DNA of 64,000 bases. It comes from Chryseobacterium aurantiacum. Its GTDB lineage: Bacteria > Bacteroidota > Bacteroidia > Flavobacteriales > Weeksellaceae. Below are positions 1 through 7,988 of the stretch, piece after piece; positions within the stretch are counted from its first letter, which is position 1, and each line of letters starts with the position of its first letter. The notes beneath the pieces are model-generated. The model was not told the DNA's origin. It worked only from the letters and a program-made list of their open reading frames with translations, and ran no database searches. The translations under genes were made by a program, and so were the position numbers. Location of the stretch: positions 1-64,000 of the forward strand of contig NZ_PXUE01000005.1 in assembly GCF_003020585.1 (NCBI RefSeq). The letters are read 5' to 3'.

Positions 1-198
1 ATTTAATGTACTAAGAAATCGCTCGCTGATTAAGCTGATATAGCAGATTCCTGTTATGCTTTCTAAAATCTGCGTGATCTCCGAAATCTGCGTGAAAACA
101 TTTAATATACTAAGAAATCGCTCGCTGATTAAGCTGATATAGCAGATTCCTATTATGCTTTCTAAAATCTGCGTGAAAATATTTAATGTACTAAGAAA
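1..198. repeat. Imperfect direct repeats, 2 copies plus a partial third
   Basis: Unit 1 (1-99) and unit 2 (100-180) both begin ATTTAATRTACTAAGAAA, continue with a near-identical stretch containing CGCTCGCTGATTAAGC, and end in AAATCTGCGTGAAA. Unit 2 lacks an 18-base internal segment in which the AATCTGCGTGA word is itself repeated. A third start (181-198) repeats only the first 18 bases. No open frame is apparent. It looks like an intergenic repeat family rather than a gene; its function is unknown. Confidence 0.8.
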
Positions 199-322
199 AC
201 AAATAATTACCTAGCAAATTCATAGAGTATGAAGAATTTTAATCATAATAATAAAATATTTAACAGAAAAAATTTGCGTAGCTAAATAACTACATATATA
301 TTTGTAGTCAAATAACGACGTA
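199..322. other. AT-rich leader before the ArsR-type gene
   Basis: The remaining 124 bases before the ArsR-family start are very AT-rich. They contain TAACTACATATATATTTGTAGTCAAATAA at about 286-314, in which CTACA...TGTAG forms a short dyad around a TATATTTG word that fits the Bacteroidota -7 element. This is a plausible autoregulated promoter, but nothing in the sequence proves it. Confidence 0.35.
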
Positions 323-652
323 ATGAATTTAAGAAGAGATGTATTTCAGGCGATATCAGATCCTACCAGAAGATCCATATTGATGTTGGTTGCGGCACAA
401 TCTATGACTGCAGGGGCTATTGCATCCAATTTTGATACGGCAAGACCAACCGTTTCCAAGCATCTCCAGATCCTTACAGAATGTGAGTTACTGAGATCAG
501 AACAAAACGGTAGAGAAATTATCTATCACCTAAATCCCAATAAAATGAAAGAAATAGCCGACTTTATAGAACCATTCCGCCAAATGTGGGATGAGAAATT
601 CAACAAACTGGAAAGTGTCATGAAAGCCTTCCAAAACTTAAAAAATGAATAA
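323..652 (+). CDS. ArsR/SmtB-family winged-helix transcriptional regulator
   Basis: A 109-residue protein made almost entirely of one ArsR-type winged helix. It opens with [17 protein letters not shown], the usual N-terminal helix of the family, and the recognition helix falls around residues 41-51 ([11 protein letters not shown]). No metal-binding cysteine pair (ELCVC type) is present, so it is probably not a metal sensor. It belongs to the subgroup often placed directly before an AHSA1/SRPBCC protein, as here. It probably represses its own promoter and the next genes. The effector is unknown. Confidence 0.88.
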   Translation: MNLRRDVFQAISDPTRRSILMLVAAQSMTAGAIASNFDTARPTVSKHLQILTECELLRSEQNGREIIYHLNPNKMKEIADFIEPFRQMWDEKFNKLESVMKAFQNLKNE

Positions 653-705
653 TTAGAGATAAATAAAGAACAATCATTTCTTACCCTAAAACATTCAAAC
701 TCTCC

Positions 706-755
706 CACTCTAATACTCTAAAACTCTAATACTCTAAAACTCTAATACTCTAAAA
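706..755. repeat. Short tandem repeat, unit ACTCTAAT/ACTCTAAA
   Basis: The gap between the ArsR and SRPBCC genes holds consecutive 8-base units of ACTCTAAT and ACTCTAAA. The same unit family returns at 1307-1340 and, inverted, at 3069-3122. It has no coding content and lies in the presumed leader of the following gene. Confidence 0.8.
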
Positions 756-775
756 ATCAAAACAAAACACCAAAT

Positions 776-1240
776 ATGGAACTTAAAACAAAAATCCACG
801 CAGAAGACGGAAAACAGGAAATCTTTATTACCAGAGAATTTGATCTTCCTGTAGAGCTGCTTTTCAAGGCGTATACAGAAGCTGAACTTTTCGAACAATG
901 GATGGGAACCAAAGTGACAAAATTTGAAAATAAGCAGCATGGAAGTTACCGATTTGAAACATCAAACCCTCAGGGTGACGTAATTTTCAGTGCTAACGGA
1001 ACCATTCACGAAATTATTCAGAATGAGAAAATTACAAGAACTTTTCAGATGGAAAACACTCCTTTTCCTGCACAGTTCGAGTTTTTAGAATTTGAAAAAC
1101 TAACGGATACCAGCAGCAAAATCACCATCCAGTCCATTTATAAATCGGTAGATTTTAGAGATCAGCATTTGAAAATGCCTTTTGCACAGGGCATTAATAT
1201 GGCACATAATCGTTTGCAGAAACAGCTAGGTAGCAAGTAG
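776..1240 (+). CDS. SRPBCC / AHSA1-domain protein
   Basis: A 154-residue single-domain protein of the START-like AHSA1 family. The typical opening ITREFDLPVELLFKAYTEAELFEQWM is visible across about residues 19-44, and the C-terminal helix is around 130-150. Members have a hydrophobic ligand cavity; those next to ArsR genes are usually uncharacterised. It lies 123 bp after the ArsR gene on the same strand and is probably co-regulated with it. It has no signal peptide and is presumed cytoplasmic. The natural ligand cannot be inferred. Confidence 0.85.
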   Translation: MELKTKIHAEDGKQEIFITREFDLPVELLFKAYTEAELFEQWMGTKVTKFENKQHGSYRFETSNPQGDVIFSANGTIHEIIQNEKITRTFQMENTPFPAQFEFLEFEKLTDTSSKITIQSIYKSVDFRDQHLKMPFAQGINMAHNRLQKQLGSK

Positions 1241-1306
1241 CAGATTATAGGTTTCAGGCTAAACATTGTAAAAATCACCTCATTTCCCCTAGCCCAATAA
1301 CCCTCC

Positions 1307-1340
1307 CACTCTAATACTCTAATACTCTAATACTCTCTAA
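1307..1340. repeat. Short tandem repeat, unit ACTCTAAT
   Basis: About four consecutive copies of the ACTCTAAT unit, ending in a variant ACTCTCTAACACC, lie just before the DUF1801 protein gene. This is the same unit family as at 706-755. Confidence 0.75.
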
Positions 1341-1368
1341 CACCCTCAAACCCTTAAACATAAAACCC

Positions 1369-1947
1369 ATGAATCAAAAAGTTGATTTTTTCTTCGATAA
1401 AGCCATACAATGGAAAGAAGAATTTGAAAAATTAAGAGCAATTGCCCTAAGCACCGAACTTGTAGAAGATCTAAAATGGGGCTGTCCCTGTTATACCTAC
1501 GAGGGTAAAAATATTTTCTTAATTCACGGATTTAAAGAATATTGCGCACTTCTCTTTTTTAAAGGTGCTTTAATGAAAGATCCGGACCAGATCCTGATCC
1601 AGCAATCTGAAAATGTACAGGCTGCAAGACAAATTCGTTTTACAGACTTGCAACAAATTGCTGATTTGGAAAAAAATATTCAAGCTTATATGTTTGAAGC
1701 CGTTGAAATTGAGGAATCAGGAGCTAAAGTTGAAATGAAGAAAACCAAAGAATTTGAAATGCCTGACGAGTTTCAATCTAAACTGGACAATGATTCCACG
1801 TTAAAAAAAGCTTTTGAAGCCTTAACCCCTGGAAGACAAAGAGCTTACCTCCTCCATTTTTCCTCCGCTAAACAGTCTAAAACCCGTGAAGCCCGCATTG
1901 AAAAATGCATTCCACAAATCAGGAACGGAATAGGATTAAAAGACTAA
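1369..1947 (+). CDS. DUF1801 / YdeI-type protein
   Basis: A 192-residue cytoplasmic protein. The first 120 residues fit the DUF1801 fold, with motifs such as LKWGCPCYTY around residues 36-45 and the FLIHGFKEYCALLFFKGAL strand-helix region around 50-68. The C-terminal 60 residues (LTPGRQRAYLLHFSSAKQ and onwards) match the YdeI/OmpD-associated tail. No catalytic residues are established for the family. Its position between an AHSA1 protein and a DoxX protein on one strand suggests a small stress-type operon. Function is unknown. Confidence 0.8.
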   Translation: MNQKVDFFFDKAIQWKEEFEKLRAIALSTELVEDLKWGCPCYTYEGKNIFLIHGFKEYCALLFFKGALMKDPDQILIQQSENVQAARQIRFTDLQQIADLEKNIQAYMFEAVEIEESGAKVEMKKTKEFEMPDEFQSKLDNDSTLKKAFEALTPGRQRAYLLHFSSAKQSKTREARIEKCIPQIRNGIGLKD

Positions 1948-1963
1948 CTATAAAAAACAAATC

Positions 1964-2362
1964 ATGAACACACCACAACAATCACAAAAAAGAACAAGGA
2001 TCATCTATTGGATATTCACGCTTTGGATGGCCCTGGGAATGGTTTCTACAGCAATTGTCCAGCTGATGAAAAGTAAAGATGAACTGCTCAATTTCACTAA
2101 CCTTGGCTATCCATCTTACCTGATGACCATTATCGGAATATGGAAAATCCTTGGCGTTATTGCCATACTGATTCCTAAACGCCTTCTTTTAAAGGAATGG
2201 GCTTATGCCGGGTTTTTCTTTGTAATGTCAGGAGCTGTTATTTCCCATCTGATCGTGGGTGACACGGGTGGCAGAACTTTTCCGGCAGTATTATTATTCG
2301 TGCTGGTTTTCATTTCCTGGTATTTCAGACCTGCAGACAGAAAAATCACTATTATTGATTAA
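1964..2362 (+). CDS. DoxX-family integral membrane protein
   Basis: A 132-residue protein with four predicted membrane helices, at about residues 15-35, 55-75, 80-100 and 105-125. The loop between helices one and two contains LGYPSYL, and GIWKILG follows, both common in DoxX-like proteins. It starts 16 bp after the DUF1801 gene and is probably co-transcribed. DoxX-like proteins are small quinone-pool or stress-associated membrane proteins; a specific role cannot be given. Confidence 0.82.
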   Translation: MNTPQQSQKRTRIIYWIFTLWMALGMVSTAIVQLMKSKDELLNFTNLGYPSYLMTIIGIWKILGVIAILIPKRLLLKEWAYAGFFFVMSGAVISHLIVGDTGGRTFPAVLLFVLVFISWYFRPADRKITIID

Positions 2363-2508
2363 TAAATCTTTAAGAAAAAAATCAAAAATTTATCTTCAAC
2401 AAAATCTTTGTTCCTTAAATAATCTATTAGCAAAATTTACCCCTTTACAATTTCCAACATCACAAATCAACTCTATTCAAAAGAGTAAACTGTAAAACAA
2501 AATTTGAT

Positions 2509-3063
2509 ATGAAAAAGAAACTGACCCAAGAACAAATCAACCAACTTTTAAAAATAATAAAAGTTCGATTCGAAAAAAATATGTCTCGCCATAAGGATCT
2601 GAAATGGGAGAAAATTCAGGCCAAGTTGGTAGCCAACCCTGAAAAACTATGGTCTTTACATGAAATGGAAGATACAGAAGGCGAACCTGATGTTGTAGAT
2701 TATGATAAAAGAACGGATGAATACATCTTCTTCGACTGCTCCCCCGAAAGTCCCAAGCGTAGAAGTCTTTGCTATGATTATCAAGCCTGGAATTCCCGAA
2801 AAGCCAACAAACCTGAAAGCAACGTTATAGATAAAGCTTCTGAAATGGGAATTGAACTTCTAACCGAAGAACAATACCGCCAACTTCAGGAACTTGGAAA
2901 ATTCGATCAAAAGACTTCAAGCTGGGTACAAACTCCGGCTTCCATCAGAGAACTGGGAGGTGCAATCTTTTGTGACAGACGTTACAATAAGGTATTTATG
3001 TATCATAATGGTGCAGATTCCTATTATGCAGCAAGGGGCTTTAGGGGGAGTTTGAGGGTTTGA
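2509..3063 (+). CDS. DUF4256 domain-containing protein
   Basis: A 184-residue soluble protein that fits the DUF4256 family along its whole length. Conserved-looking blocks include LWSLHEMEDTEGEPDVV (about residues 47-63), FFDCSPESPKRRSLCYD (about 74-90) and a C-terminal FCDRRYNKVFMYHNGADSYY. No signal peptide, membrane helix or known catalytic motif is visible. The stop codon is followed almost at once by an 8-bp tandem repeat. Family function is unknown. Confidence 0.85.
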   Translation: MKKKLTQEQINQLLKIIKVRFEKNMSRHKDLKWEKIQAKLVANPEKLWSLHEMEDTEGEPDVVDYDKRTDEYIFFDCSPESPKRRSLCYDYQAWNSRKANKPESNVIDKASEMGIELLTEEQYRQLQELGKFDQKTSSWVQTPASIRELGGAIFCDRRYNKVFMYHNGADSYYAARGFRGSLRV

Positions 3064-3068
3064 GGATG

Positions 3069-3122
3069 TTAGAGTGTTAGAGTGTTAGAGTGTTAGAGTG
3101 TTAGAGTGTTAGAGTGTTAGAG
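3069..3122. repeat. Short tandem repeat, unit TTAGAGTG, about 6.75 copies
   Basis: Six perfect consecutive copies of TTAGAGTG are followed by TTAGAG. The reverse complement, CACTCTAA, is the same unit as the ACTCTAA(T/C) repeats at 706-755 and 1307-1340, so here the array is in the opposite orientation. It starts 6 bp after the DUF4256 stop codon. Confidence 0.9.
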
Positions 3123-3443
3123 TAAGTTCATTATTCTATCCTAAAAGCGCAAAATTTTCAACAGATAATCATTTTATATTTATATCCAATTTTTAATATA
3201 AAACTAGGGGCTACTCTATAGAAATGTTATTTACTTTACCAAATTTAATGCATATTGCACAATATGCAGCGTTATTTTGTTTGGATCATCTAACAGCTGT
3301 AATTTCCTATCATTGGCTTTTTCAAAGGAAACGAGCAAACATAGGATAAGTTGGATAAAAAAATCATTGATATAGGGTAAGTTTAATTAAAAACCTTTCA
3401 CCTGAATGCTTTATGCTACAAAGACGATATAAGAGGCAATATT
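3123..3443. other. Intergenic region, one unassigned 41-codon open frame
   Basis: About 320 bases lie between the tandem repeat and the minus-strand MarR-type gene. The only open stretch with an ATG is 3224-3349 on the plus strand (41 residues, hydrophobic start MLFTLPNLMHIAQYAALF). It lacks a recognisable family and may be chance. No terminator-like hairpin stands out. Confidence 0.4.
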
Positions 3444-4124
3444 CTAAGAAATTTTAAATGTATACTCATCATAAACAGTATTGATAAGTTGCTCTGAATT
3501 AATATTTCGCGAAAAAATAGGGTAATGGAAACGATCCAGCTTATTAAGGATACGTATAAGTTCCATCTTTTCTGTGTGAGTAAGATTTCCTGCAACAATA
3601 TTGGTAGCCTGGCGGATCTTTTTCATTTGGCTTTCCAAGATCTTGAGTCCTCTTTCAGTAATACGGATCAATTTACTTCTTTTATCTAGATCAGAATCTG
3701 TTTGCTCAATAAGTCCCTGACGCAGAAGTCTGGTAATAATGAGCATCCCTACAGGTTTTTCATGAATATTTTTTTTGATAAGAGCCATCTTCGTCATCTC
3801 ACCAAAAGCTTTCAGATTAATAAGATAGATAAAGTCTTCCTGAGTGGAAAATTCAGAGTCCAGGATAGCAGACTTTGAATAGGTTTTAGCATACCGGTTA
3901 AGATGGACAAGCAATGTACTTATTGCACTTTCGGCTGTTCTTCCATTCTCTTTGCCTTCCCAGTAGGGTTCTTTGGGATTATTATTCTGTTCTGTATTCT
4001 CCTTATCAGAAATCCAAGCTTTAAAGCCTTGAACTGTTCCCGGATATAATTCAGGATAAGCCGCGGTTTCGTTTTCGAACTCCTGCAACAGGTCTATATA
4101 ATCTTTAATAAGTGTATAATTCAT
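3444..4124 (-). CDS. MarR-type winged-helix regulator, paralogue 1
   Basis: A 226-residue regulator. The C-terminal half is a MarR-type winged helix: GEMTKMALIKKN (helix 2), VGMLIITRLLRQGLIEQT (recognition helix and start of the wing) and KRSKLIRITERGLKIL (wing). The N-terminal 90 residues are an extension beyond the usual 140-150 residue MarR length. It is clearly paralogous to the regulator at 20584-21240, sharing the blocks RYAKTYS, QEDFIYLINLK/QDDFIYLISLK and MTKM. It lies 64 bp downstream of hemH on the same strand and has its own TATTTTTG promoter-like box overlapped by an operator-like element at 4136-4151. The effector is unknown; control of the photolyase-ferrochelatase unit is inferred. 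Confidence 0.82.
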   Translation of the reverse strand: MNYTLIKDYIDLLQEFENETAAYPELYPGTVQGFKAWISDKENTEQNNNPKEPYWEGKENGRTAESAISTLLVHLNRYAKTYSKSAILDSEFSTQEDFIYLINLKAFGEMTKMALIKKNIHEKPVGMLIITRLLRQGLIEQTDSDLDKRSKLIRITERGLKILESQMKKIRQATNIVAGNLTHTEKMELIRILNKLDRFHYPIFSRNINSEQLINTVYDEYTFKIS

Positions 4125-4135
4125 ATCCGTTAAAT

Positions 4136-4151
4136 AGTTTACAAAAATACC
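4136..4151 (-). promoter_or_regulatory. Operator-like element over the marR-1 promoter
   Basis: Minus strand GGTATTTTTGTAAACT. It matches the perfect dyad AGTATATTTGTATACT found upstream of marR-2 at 13 of 16 positions, and it contains a TATTTTTG -7-type box. A weaker copy (11 of 16) lies at 4168-4183, 32 bp upstream. Binding by either MarR protein is an inference. Confidence 0.45.
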
Positions 4152-4188
4152 TAATTTTCTAAAGAATCGTGCAATAATATACTCAAAA

Positions 4189-5217
4189 CTAAAGGAAATA
4201 AAATTGTTGTAGTTGCTCTTCGCACAAGGTTCGGATCACTTCAATCCAGCGATCCTCGTCATTCAGGCAAGGGATATAGGTGAAATTCTCACCCCCAGCT
4301 TCCAGAAAGAGCTCTTTTCCTTCAACCGAAATTTCTTCAAGAGTTTCCAGGCAGTCTGAAACAAATGCCGGGCAGACCACTGCAATATTTTTAATGCCTT
4401 TTCCTGGAATAGTTTCTAACGTATGGTCTGTATAAGGCTCTATCCATTTGTCTTTTCCCAATCTGGATTGAAAAGAAACAATGACCTTATCTTTTGGTAA
4501 TTCTAGTTTTCTGATGACCTGTTCAGTTGTACTAAAACACTGGTGGCGATAGCAAAATGCATGGCTTGGATGGGAGTCTTTATAGCAGCAATCATTCATA
4601 TTACATGTTTTTGTAGGGTCTGTTTTGTAAATATGTCGCTCAGGAACACCATGATAGGAAAATAATAAGGCATCAAAATTTTCAGGAAGTTTCTCCCTTA
4701 TATTTTCCGCCAGACAATCTATATAAAAATCTCGGTTATAAAAAGGCTGTACATAGTTTATTCTTACATCTGGAAATTTCTTCTTTCTAATTTCTTCTGC
4801 TTTTTCAATCACTGTTTCAGTGGTACTCATTGCATACTGCGGATAAAGGGGAAAGAGTACAATTTCTTTGATCCCTTTTTCAACAAGATTCCTGATCCCT
4901 GTTTCAATGCTTGGTTCTGAATACCTCATGCCTATTTCCACAGGGATATCCACCAGATTCTGCAATTTTTGCTGTACCTTTTTTGTGATTACAATAAGTG
5001 GAGAACCTTCGTCTGTCCATACGGTTTTATAAGCTTCTGCAGATTTTGCAGGCCTGGTTTTAAGGATTATTCCCTGAACAAGAAGCGCCCGGAAGATCCA
5101 ACGATAATCAATTACTTTTTCATCCATCAGAAATTCATCCAGATATTCCTTCACATCTTTTACAGCAGTTGACCTCGGTGATCCAAGATTAATTAATAAA
5201 ATTCCTTTTTTTGCCAA
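4189..5217 (-). CDS. hemH: Ferrochelatase
   Basis: Inserts ferrous iron into protoporphyrin (or coproporphyrin) in the last steps of haem synthesis. The 342-residue protein opens with GILLINLGSP and has the catalytic SYHGVPERH with His189. Directly after it is a cysteine-rich segment (Cys205, 210, 211, 222, 227) typical of Bacteroidota ferrochelatases, which may hold an Fe-S cluster. The C-terminal FVSDCLETLEEI carries the conserved acidic residues. The start is TTG, since no in-frame ATG lies upstream. It begins 30 bp after the photolyase stop and is probably co-transcribed with it, which fits a photo-oxidative stress role (lowering free photosensitising porphyrin). Confidence 0.95.
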   Translation of the reverse strand: MAKKGILLINLGSPRSTAVKDVKEYLDEFLMDEKVIDYRWIFRALLVQGIILKTRPAKSAEAYKTVWTDEGSPLIVITKKVQQKLQNLVDIPVEIGMRYSEPSIETGIRNLVEKGIKEIVLFPLYPQYAMSTTETVIEKAEEIRKKKFPDVRINYVQPFYNRDFYIDCLAENIREKLPENFDALLFSYHGVPERHIYKTDPTKTCNMNDCCYKDSHPSHAFCYRHQCFSTTEQVIRKLELPKDKVIVSFQSRLGKDKWIEPYTDHTLETIPGKGIKNIAVVCPAFVSDCLETLEEISVEGKELFLEAGGENFTYIPCLNDEDRWIEVIRTLCEEQLQQFYFL

Positions 5218-5247
5218 TGTTATTTATTTTATAATTGAATGGTTATA

Positions 5248-6534
5248 CTAGTATTCTGCGAGTGCTTCTTTATAGACCTTTAATGCTCTCTCCCTTGCTT
5301 TTGCATGTTCTACAATAGGCTCTACACTGTAATCTTCAGGAAGCCATTTTCTGATGTAGTAATTATACTTATCAAACTTTTTTGTCTGTTCGTAAGGATT
5401 GAAAATCCTAAAATAGGGCGCTGCATCACAACCACAGCCTGCAGCCCACTGCCAGTTTCCGTTATTGGCCGAAAGGTCATAGTCTAATAATTTTTCAGCA
5501 AAATAGGCTTCACCCCATCGCCAGTCAATAAGCAGGTGTTTAGTAAGAAAACTGGCTGTGATCATTCTTACCCTATTGTGCATAAATCCTGTTTCATTAA
5601 GTTGTCTCATTCCCGCATCTACAATGGGATATCCTGTTCTTCCCTCACACCATGCCTTAAATTCATTTTCATTATTTCTCCATCCAATATTCTCATATTT
5701 TGTTTTAAAGCACCGATGGACAACACTCGGAAAATGATATAGGATCTGCATAAAAAATTCTCTCCAAATAAGTTCATTAAGCCAGGCTTCATTATGTTTA
5801 AGGGCATATTGTACACATTTCCGAATCGAAATGGTTCCAAAACGCAATGCTGTACCAAGACGGGTGGTATGATCCATTGCGGGGAAATCACGGTAATCTC
5901 CGTAAGAATCTATTATATCCCTATTCAGTTCAGGTTTTACAAATTCAAGATTTGATTTCTTAAATCCGATCTCTTTTAACGAAATGATATCCGACGGCCC
6001 TCTATAATTGGCAAACTGATCCAGGTTTGTATCAAGCGTTTTTATATTTTTTAGATTTTCTTTCCATTTTCTTGAGTATGGGGTAAAAACAGTATATGGA
6101 GAAAGATCATTTTTCAGAATATCATTTTTTTCAAACATGACTTGATCTTTAAAATCCTTCAGCTTGATATGATAATTCAGAAGAAGATCAGCTATATGCC
6201 AATCCCTTTTTATAGCCTGCGGTTCATAATCCCTATTACAAAAAACACTATCTACATTAAAATCCTTGATTATTTTTTTAAAGACTTCCATTGGAGTCCC
6301 ATAATAAACATAAAGTCCACTATCATACTTCTTAAGTTCTTTATGAATCTGCTGTAAAGCCTGATGGATATAGTCTACCCTTCTGTCACTTTTATTCTGA
6401 AGATTATTTAAAATATCAGTATCAAAAATAAAGATAGGAACAACTTTTAACCCTGTATTAAGGGCATGACAAAGCCCTGTATTGTCTTCCAGTCTGAGAT
6501 CTCTCCGGAACCAAAAAATATTCACTTTTTTCAT
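5248..6534 (-). CDS. phrB: Deoxyribodipyrimidine photolyase (class I, cryptochrome/photolyase family)
   Basis: Uses blue light and reduced FAD to split cyclobutane pyrimidine dimers. The 428-residue protein has the N-terminal antenna-binding alpha/beta domain (VNIFWFRRDLRLEDNTGL) and a C-terminal FAD-binding helical domain with TRLGTALRFGTISIRKC (about residues 224-240), WREFFMQI, GYPIVDAGMRQL, HNRVRMITASFLTKHLL and the signature block LDYDLSANNGNWQWAAG. Length and motifs fit class I CPD photolyase. It is the first gene of a photolyase-ferrochelatase-MarR unit, and its upstream region carries a TATATTTG box inside an operator-like element. Confidence 0.95.
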   Translation of the reverse strand: MKKVNIFWFRRDLRLEDNTGLCHALNTGLKVVPIFIFDTDILNNLQNKSDRRVDYIHQALQQIHKELKKYDSGLYVYYGTPMEVFKKIIKDFNVDSVFCNRDYEPQAIKRDWHIADLLLNYHIKLKDFKDQVMFEKNDILKNDLSPYTVFTPYSRKWKENLKNIKTLDTNLDQFANYRGPSDIISLKEIGFKKSNLEFVKPELNRDIIDSYGDYRDFPAMDHTTRLGTALRFGTISIRKCVQYALKHNEAWLNELIWREFFMQILYHFPSVVHRCFKTKYENIGWRNNENEFKAWCEGRTGYPIVDAGMRQLNETGFMHNRVRMITASFLTKHLLIDWRWGEAYFAEKLLDYDLSANNGNWQWAAGCGCDAAPYFRIFNPYEQTKKFDKYNYYIRKWLPEDYSVEPIVEHAKARERALKVYKEALAEY

Positions 6535-6573
6535 GATTTGATCTTTAAAAGATAACTCTTATTTTTCAATATT

Positions 6574-6620
6574 AAAACACAAATATACTAATAATAATCA
6601 ATAAAGTATATTAATACACC
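6574..6620 (-). promoter_or_regulatory. Photolyase promoter with two operator-like elements
   Basis: Minus strand AGTATATTTGTGTTTT at 6574-6589 includes a TATATTTG -7-type box (6580-6587) and matches the marR-2 dyad at 13 of 16 positions. A second, weaker copy (11 of 16) lies at 6605-6620, 31 bp away, about three helical turns. The arrangement suggests that a MarR-type repressor covers the promoter. The AT-rich background weakens the second site. Confidence 0.5.
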
Positions 6621-6675
6621 AATAATATACATGGCATAAAGTTTGTCAAATTTTAAACAGAATAAAATAAGTATT

Positions 6676-6978
6676 ATGGACTCGTGGGAAACTGAACGAT
6701 TAGATGTGATGAAAGATCAAAAACTCATTGCTGAGTATTTTCAGTGGGTTATAAAGAAAGATTTGAATATTCATATAAATGTAAGTAATGAATATTTTGC
6801 CACCCATAATATTGTATCCAAAAAATTAATTCTTGTCAAGACTTTTTCAAACATCATTTTTGAAAACCCTGATCTTTATTTTTTATTGTCTTCTTTGATT
6901 CAGGATATCAATAGCGGATCATTAACAAAAATCAGAATCCACGACCTTCTTAAAAAGAAAAAACTCCCAGAAAATTGA
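6676..6978 (+). CDS. Hypothetical small cytoplasmic protein
   Basis: A 100-residue protein of no recognised family. The start is placed at the ATG at 6676 (MDSWETERL); a TTG eleven codons upstream is possible but less likely. The protein is charged, has no signal peptide or membrane helix, and ends in a lysine-rich stretch (LLKKKKLPEN) whose coding DNA also forms the left arm of a terminator. It is a lone gene between two minus-strand operons. Confidence 0.6.
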   Translation: MDSWETERLDVMKDQKLIAEYFQWVIKKDLNIHINVSNEYFATHNIVSKKLILVKTFSNIIFENPDLYFLLSSLIQDINSGSLTKIRIHDLLKKKKLPEN

Positions 6979-6987
6979 GAGTTTTTA
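6958..6987. terminator. Bidirectional terminator-like hairpin
   Basis: AAAAACTC, a 10-base loop and GAGAGTTTTT form a stem overlapping the stop of the small plus-strand gene. Both sides carry A/T runs, so it could also end minus-strand transcription from the CheB/REC operon. Confidence 0.6.
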
Positions 6988-7007
6988 TAGATTTATATGA
7001 CAGACGT

Positions 7008-7379
7008 TTATGCTTGTGCTTTTATATACTTATCCACCATTATTTCCAGATCATCCAGATTAAAAGGTTTTGAGACATAATCATCTGCCTGAGCCTGTGA
7101 TGCTAAAGCTACAATATCATTATTGGCAGTAACGTAGATAACAGGAATATGCTTAAATGCTTCGGTACTTTTAAGAAGTTTGGTCGCTTCTACACCACCG
7201 ATTTTCGGAATCCAGTTATCCATCAAAATAACGTCCGGCTGATAGTCTGCCACTTTCTCAAGGATGTCATGTGATGTTTCTGAGATTTTTACCTCATATC
7301 CGTTTTCTTCAAATATGATCGTAATTACTTCTAAAATTGCCGTATCATCATCAAAAATTAAAATTCTCTTTTTACTCAT
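7008..7379 (-). CDS. Single-domain response regulator (CheY-like)
   Basis: A 123-residue receiver domain with no output domain. The acidic pocket is FDDD near residues 9-12, the phosphoacceptor is Asp54 in ILMDNWIP, Thr is in VTANND, and the invariant Lys is in YVSKPF. It is the last gene of the six-gene signalling operon, 27 bp after the CheB-type gene. Such stand-alone receivers usually act in a phosphorelay or by protein contact. The partner is probably one of the hybrid kinases encoded upstream. Confidence 0.9.
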   Translation of the reverse strand: MSKKRILIFDDDTAILEVITIIFEENGYEVKISETSHDILEKVADYQPDVILMDNWIPKIGGVEATKLLKSTEAFKHIPVIYVTANNDIVALASQAQADDYVSKPFNLDDLEIMVDKYIKAQA

Positions 7380-7406
7380 ATTATTTATATATTTTTTTCT
7401 AAAATT

Positions 7407-7976
7407 TTATAATTGTTTTATATAGTTTGCTAAAGTACCTGGTGTAATCATCAGGTCGTAATCAATTTCGTCCATAGCATGTCTGGGCATATATTCTATT
7501 TCTGCGGTTTCAGGATCCTGAATCCATACTTTTCCATTATGCTTTTTGATATAACTTAACCCTTCTACTCCATCAGCATTAGCCCCCGACAAAAGAACAC
7601 CAATTACATATTCCCCATAAATCTCTGCCGCAGATCTGAATGTCACATCTATTGATGGTCGTGAATAATTCATTTTCTCAGAGCTGTCTAATGACATATT
7701 TTTATCATTCTCAAACAATAAGTGATAATCGGCAGGAACAATATATATGGTATTCTCTTCAATCTGTGTTTTATCCTCAACCTCCACAACGGATATTCTT
7801 GTAAACTGTTGCAGTAAAGTCCTAAGAACATCTCCTGATTGTGCTTTACGATGAATTACCAGTAAAATGGGAATATGAATTTTATTATCCAGGTTTTTAA
7901 TCATTTCAATAAGGACCTGAAGACTTCCTGCTGATCCTCCAATAACAATTAATCTCGTATTGCTTTGTGACTCCAT
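7407..7976 (-). CDS. CheB-type protein-glutamate methylesterase domain, no receiver
   Basis: A 189-residue protein consisting only of the CheB catalytic domain. The Ser-His-Asp triad is visible: Ser15 in GGSAGS, His42 in VIHRK and Asp135 in LLSGANADG. The receiver domain that controls classical CheB is missing, so control must come through partners. It follows a CheR-type methyltransferase gene by 12 bp. The operon has no cheA, cheW or chemoreceptor gene, so the pair probably modifies the hybrid sensor kinases or another non-chemotactic target, as proposed for similar Bacteroidota operons. Confidence 0.88.
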   Translation of the reverse strand: MESQSNTRLIVIGGSAGSLQVLIEMIKNLDNKIHIPILLVIHRKAQSGDVLRTLLQQFTRISVVEVEDKTQIEENTIYIVPADYHLLFENDKNMSLDSSEKMNYSRPSIDVTFRSAAEIYGEYVIGVLLSGANADGVEGLSYIKKHNGKVWIQDPETAEIEYMPRHAMDEIDYDLMITPGTLANYIKQL

Positions 7977-7988
7977 ACGTATCAGATA

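Noticed and set aside
1..198. CRISPR array
   Set aside because: The units are long, imperfect and directly adjacent, with no uniform short repeat alternating with unique spacers, and there are no cas genes.
2259..2495. A 78-codon open frame overlapping the end of the DoxX gene
   Set aside because: More than a third overlaps a well-supported gene in another frame and the remainder is low-complexity AT-rich sequence.
3416..3598. A 60-codon open frame on the minus strand
   Set aside because: It lies in another frame of the MarR-type gene's 3' end and has no family match or separate signals.
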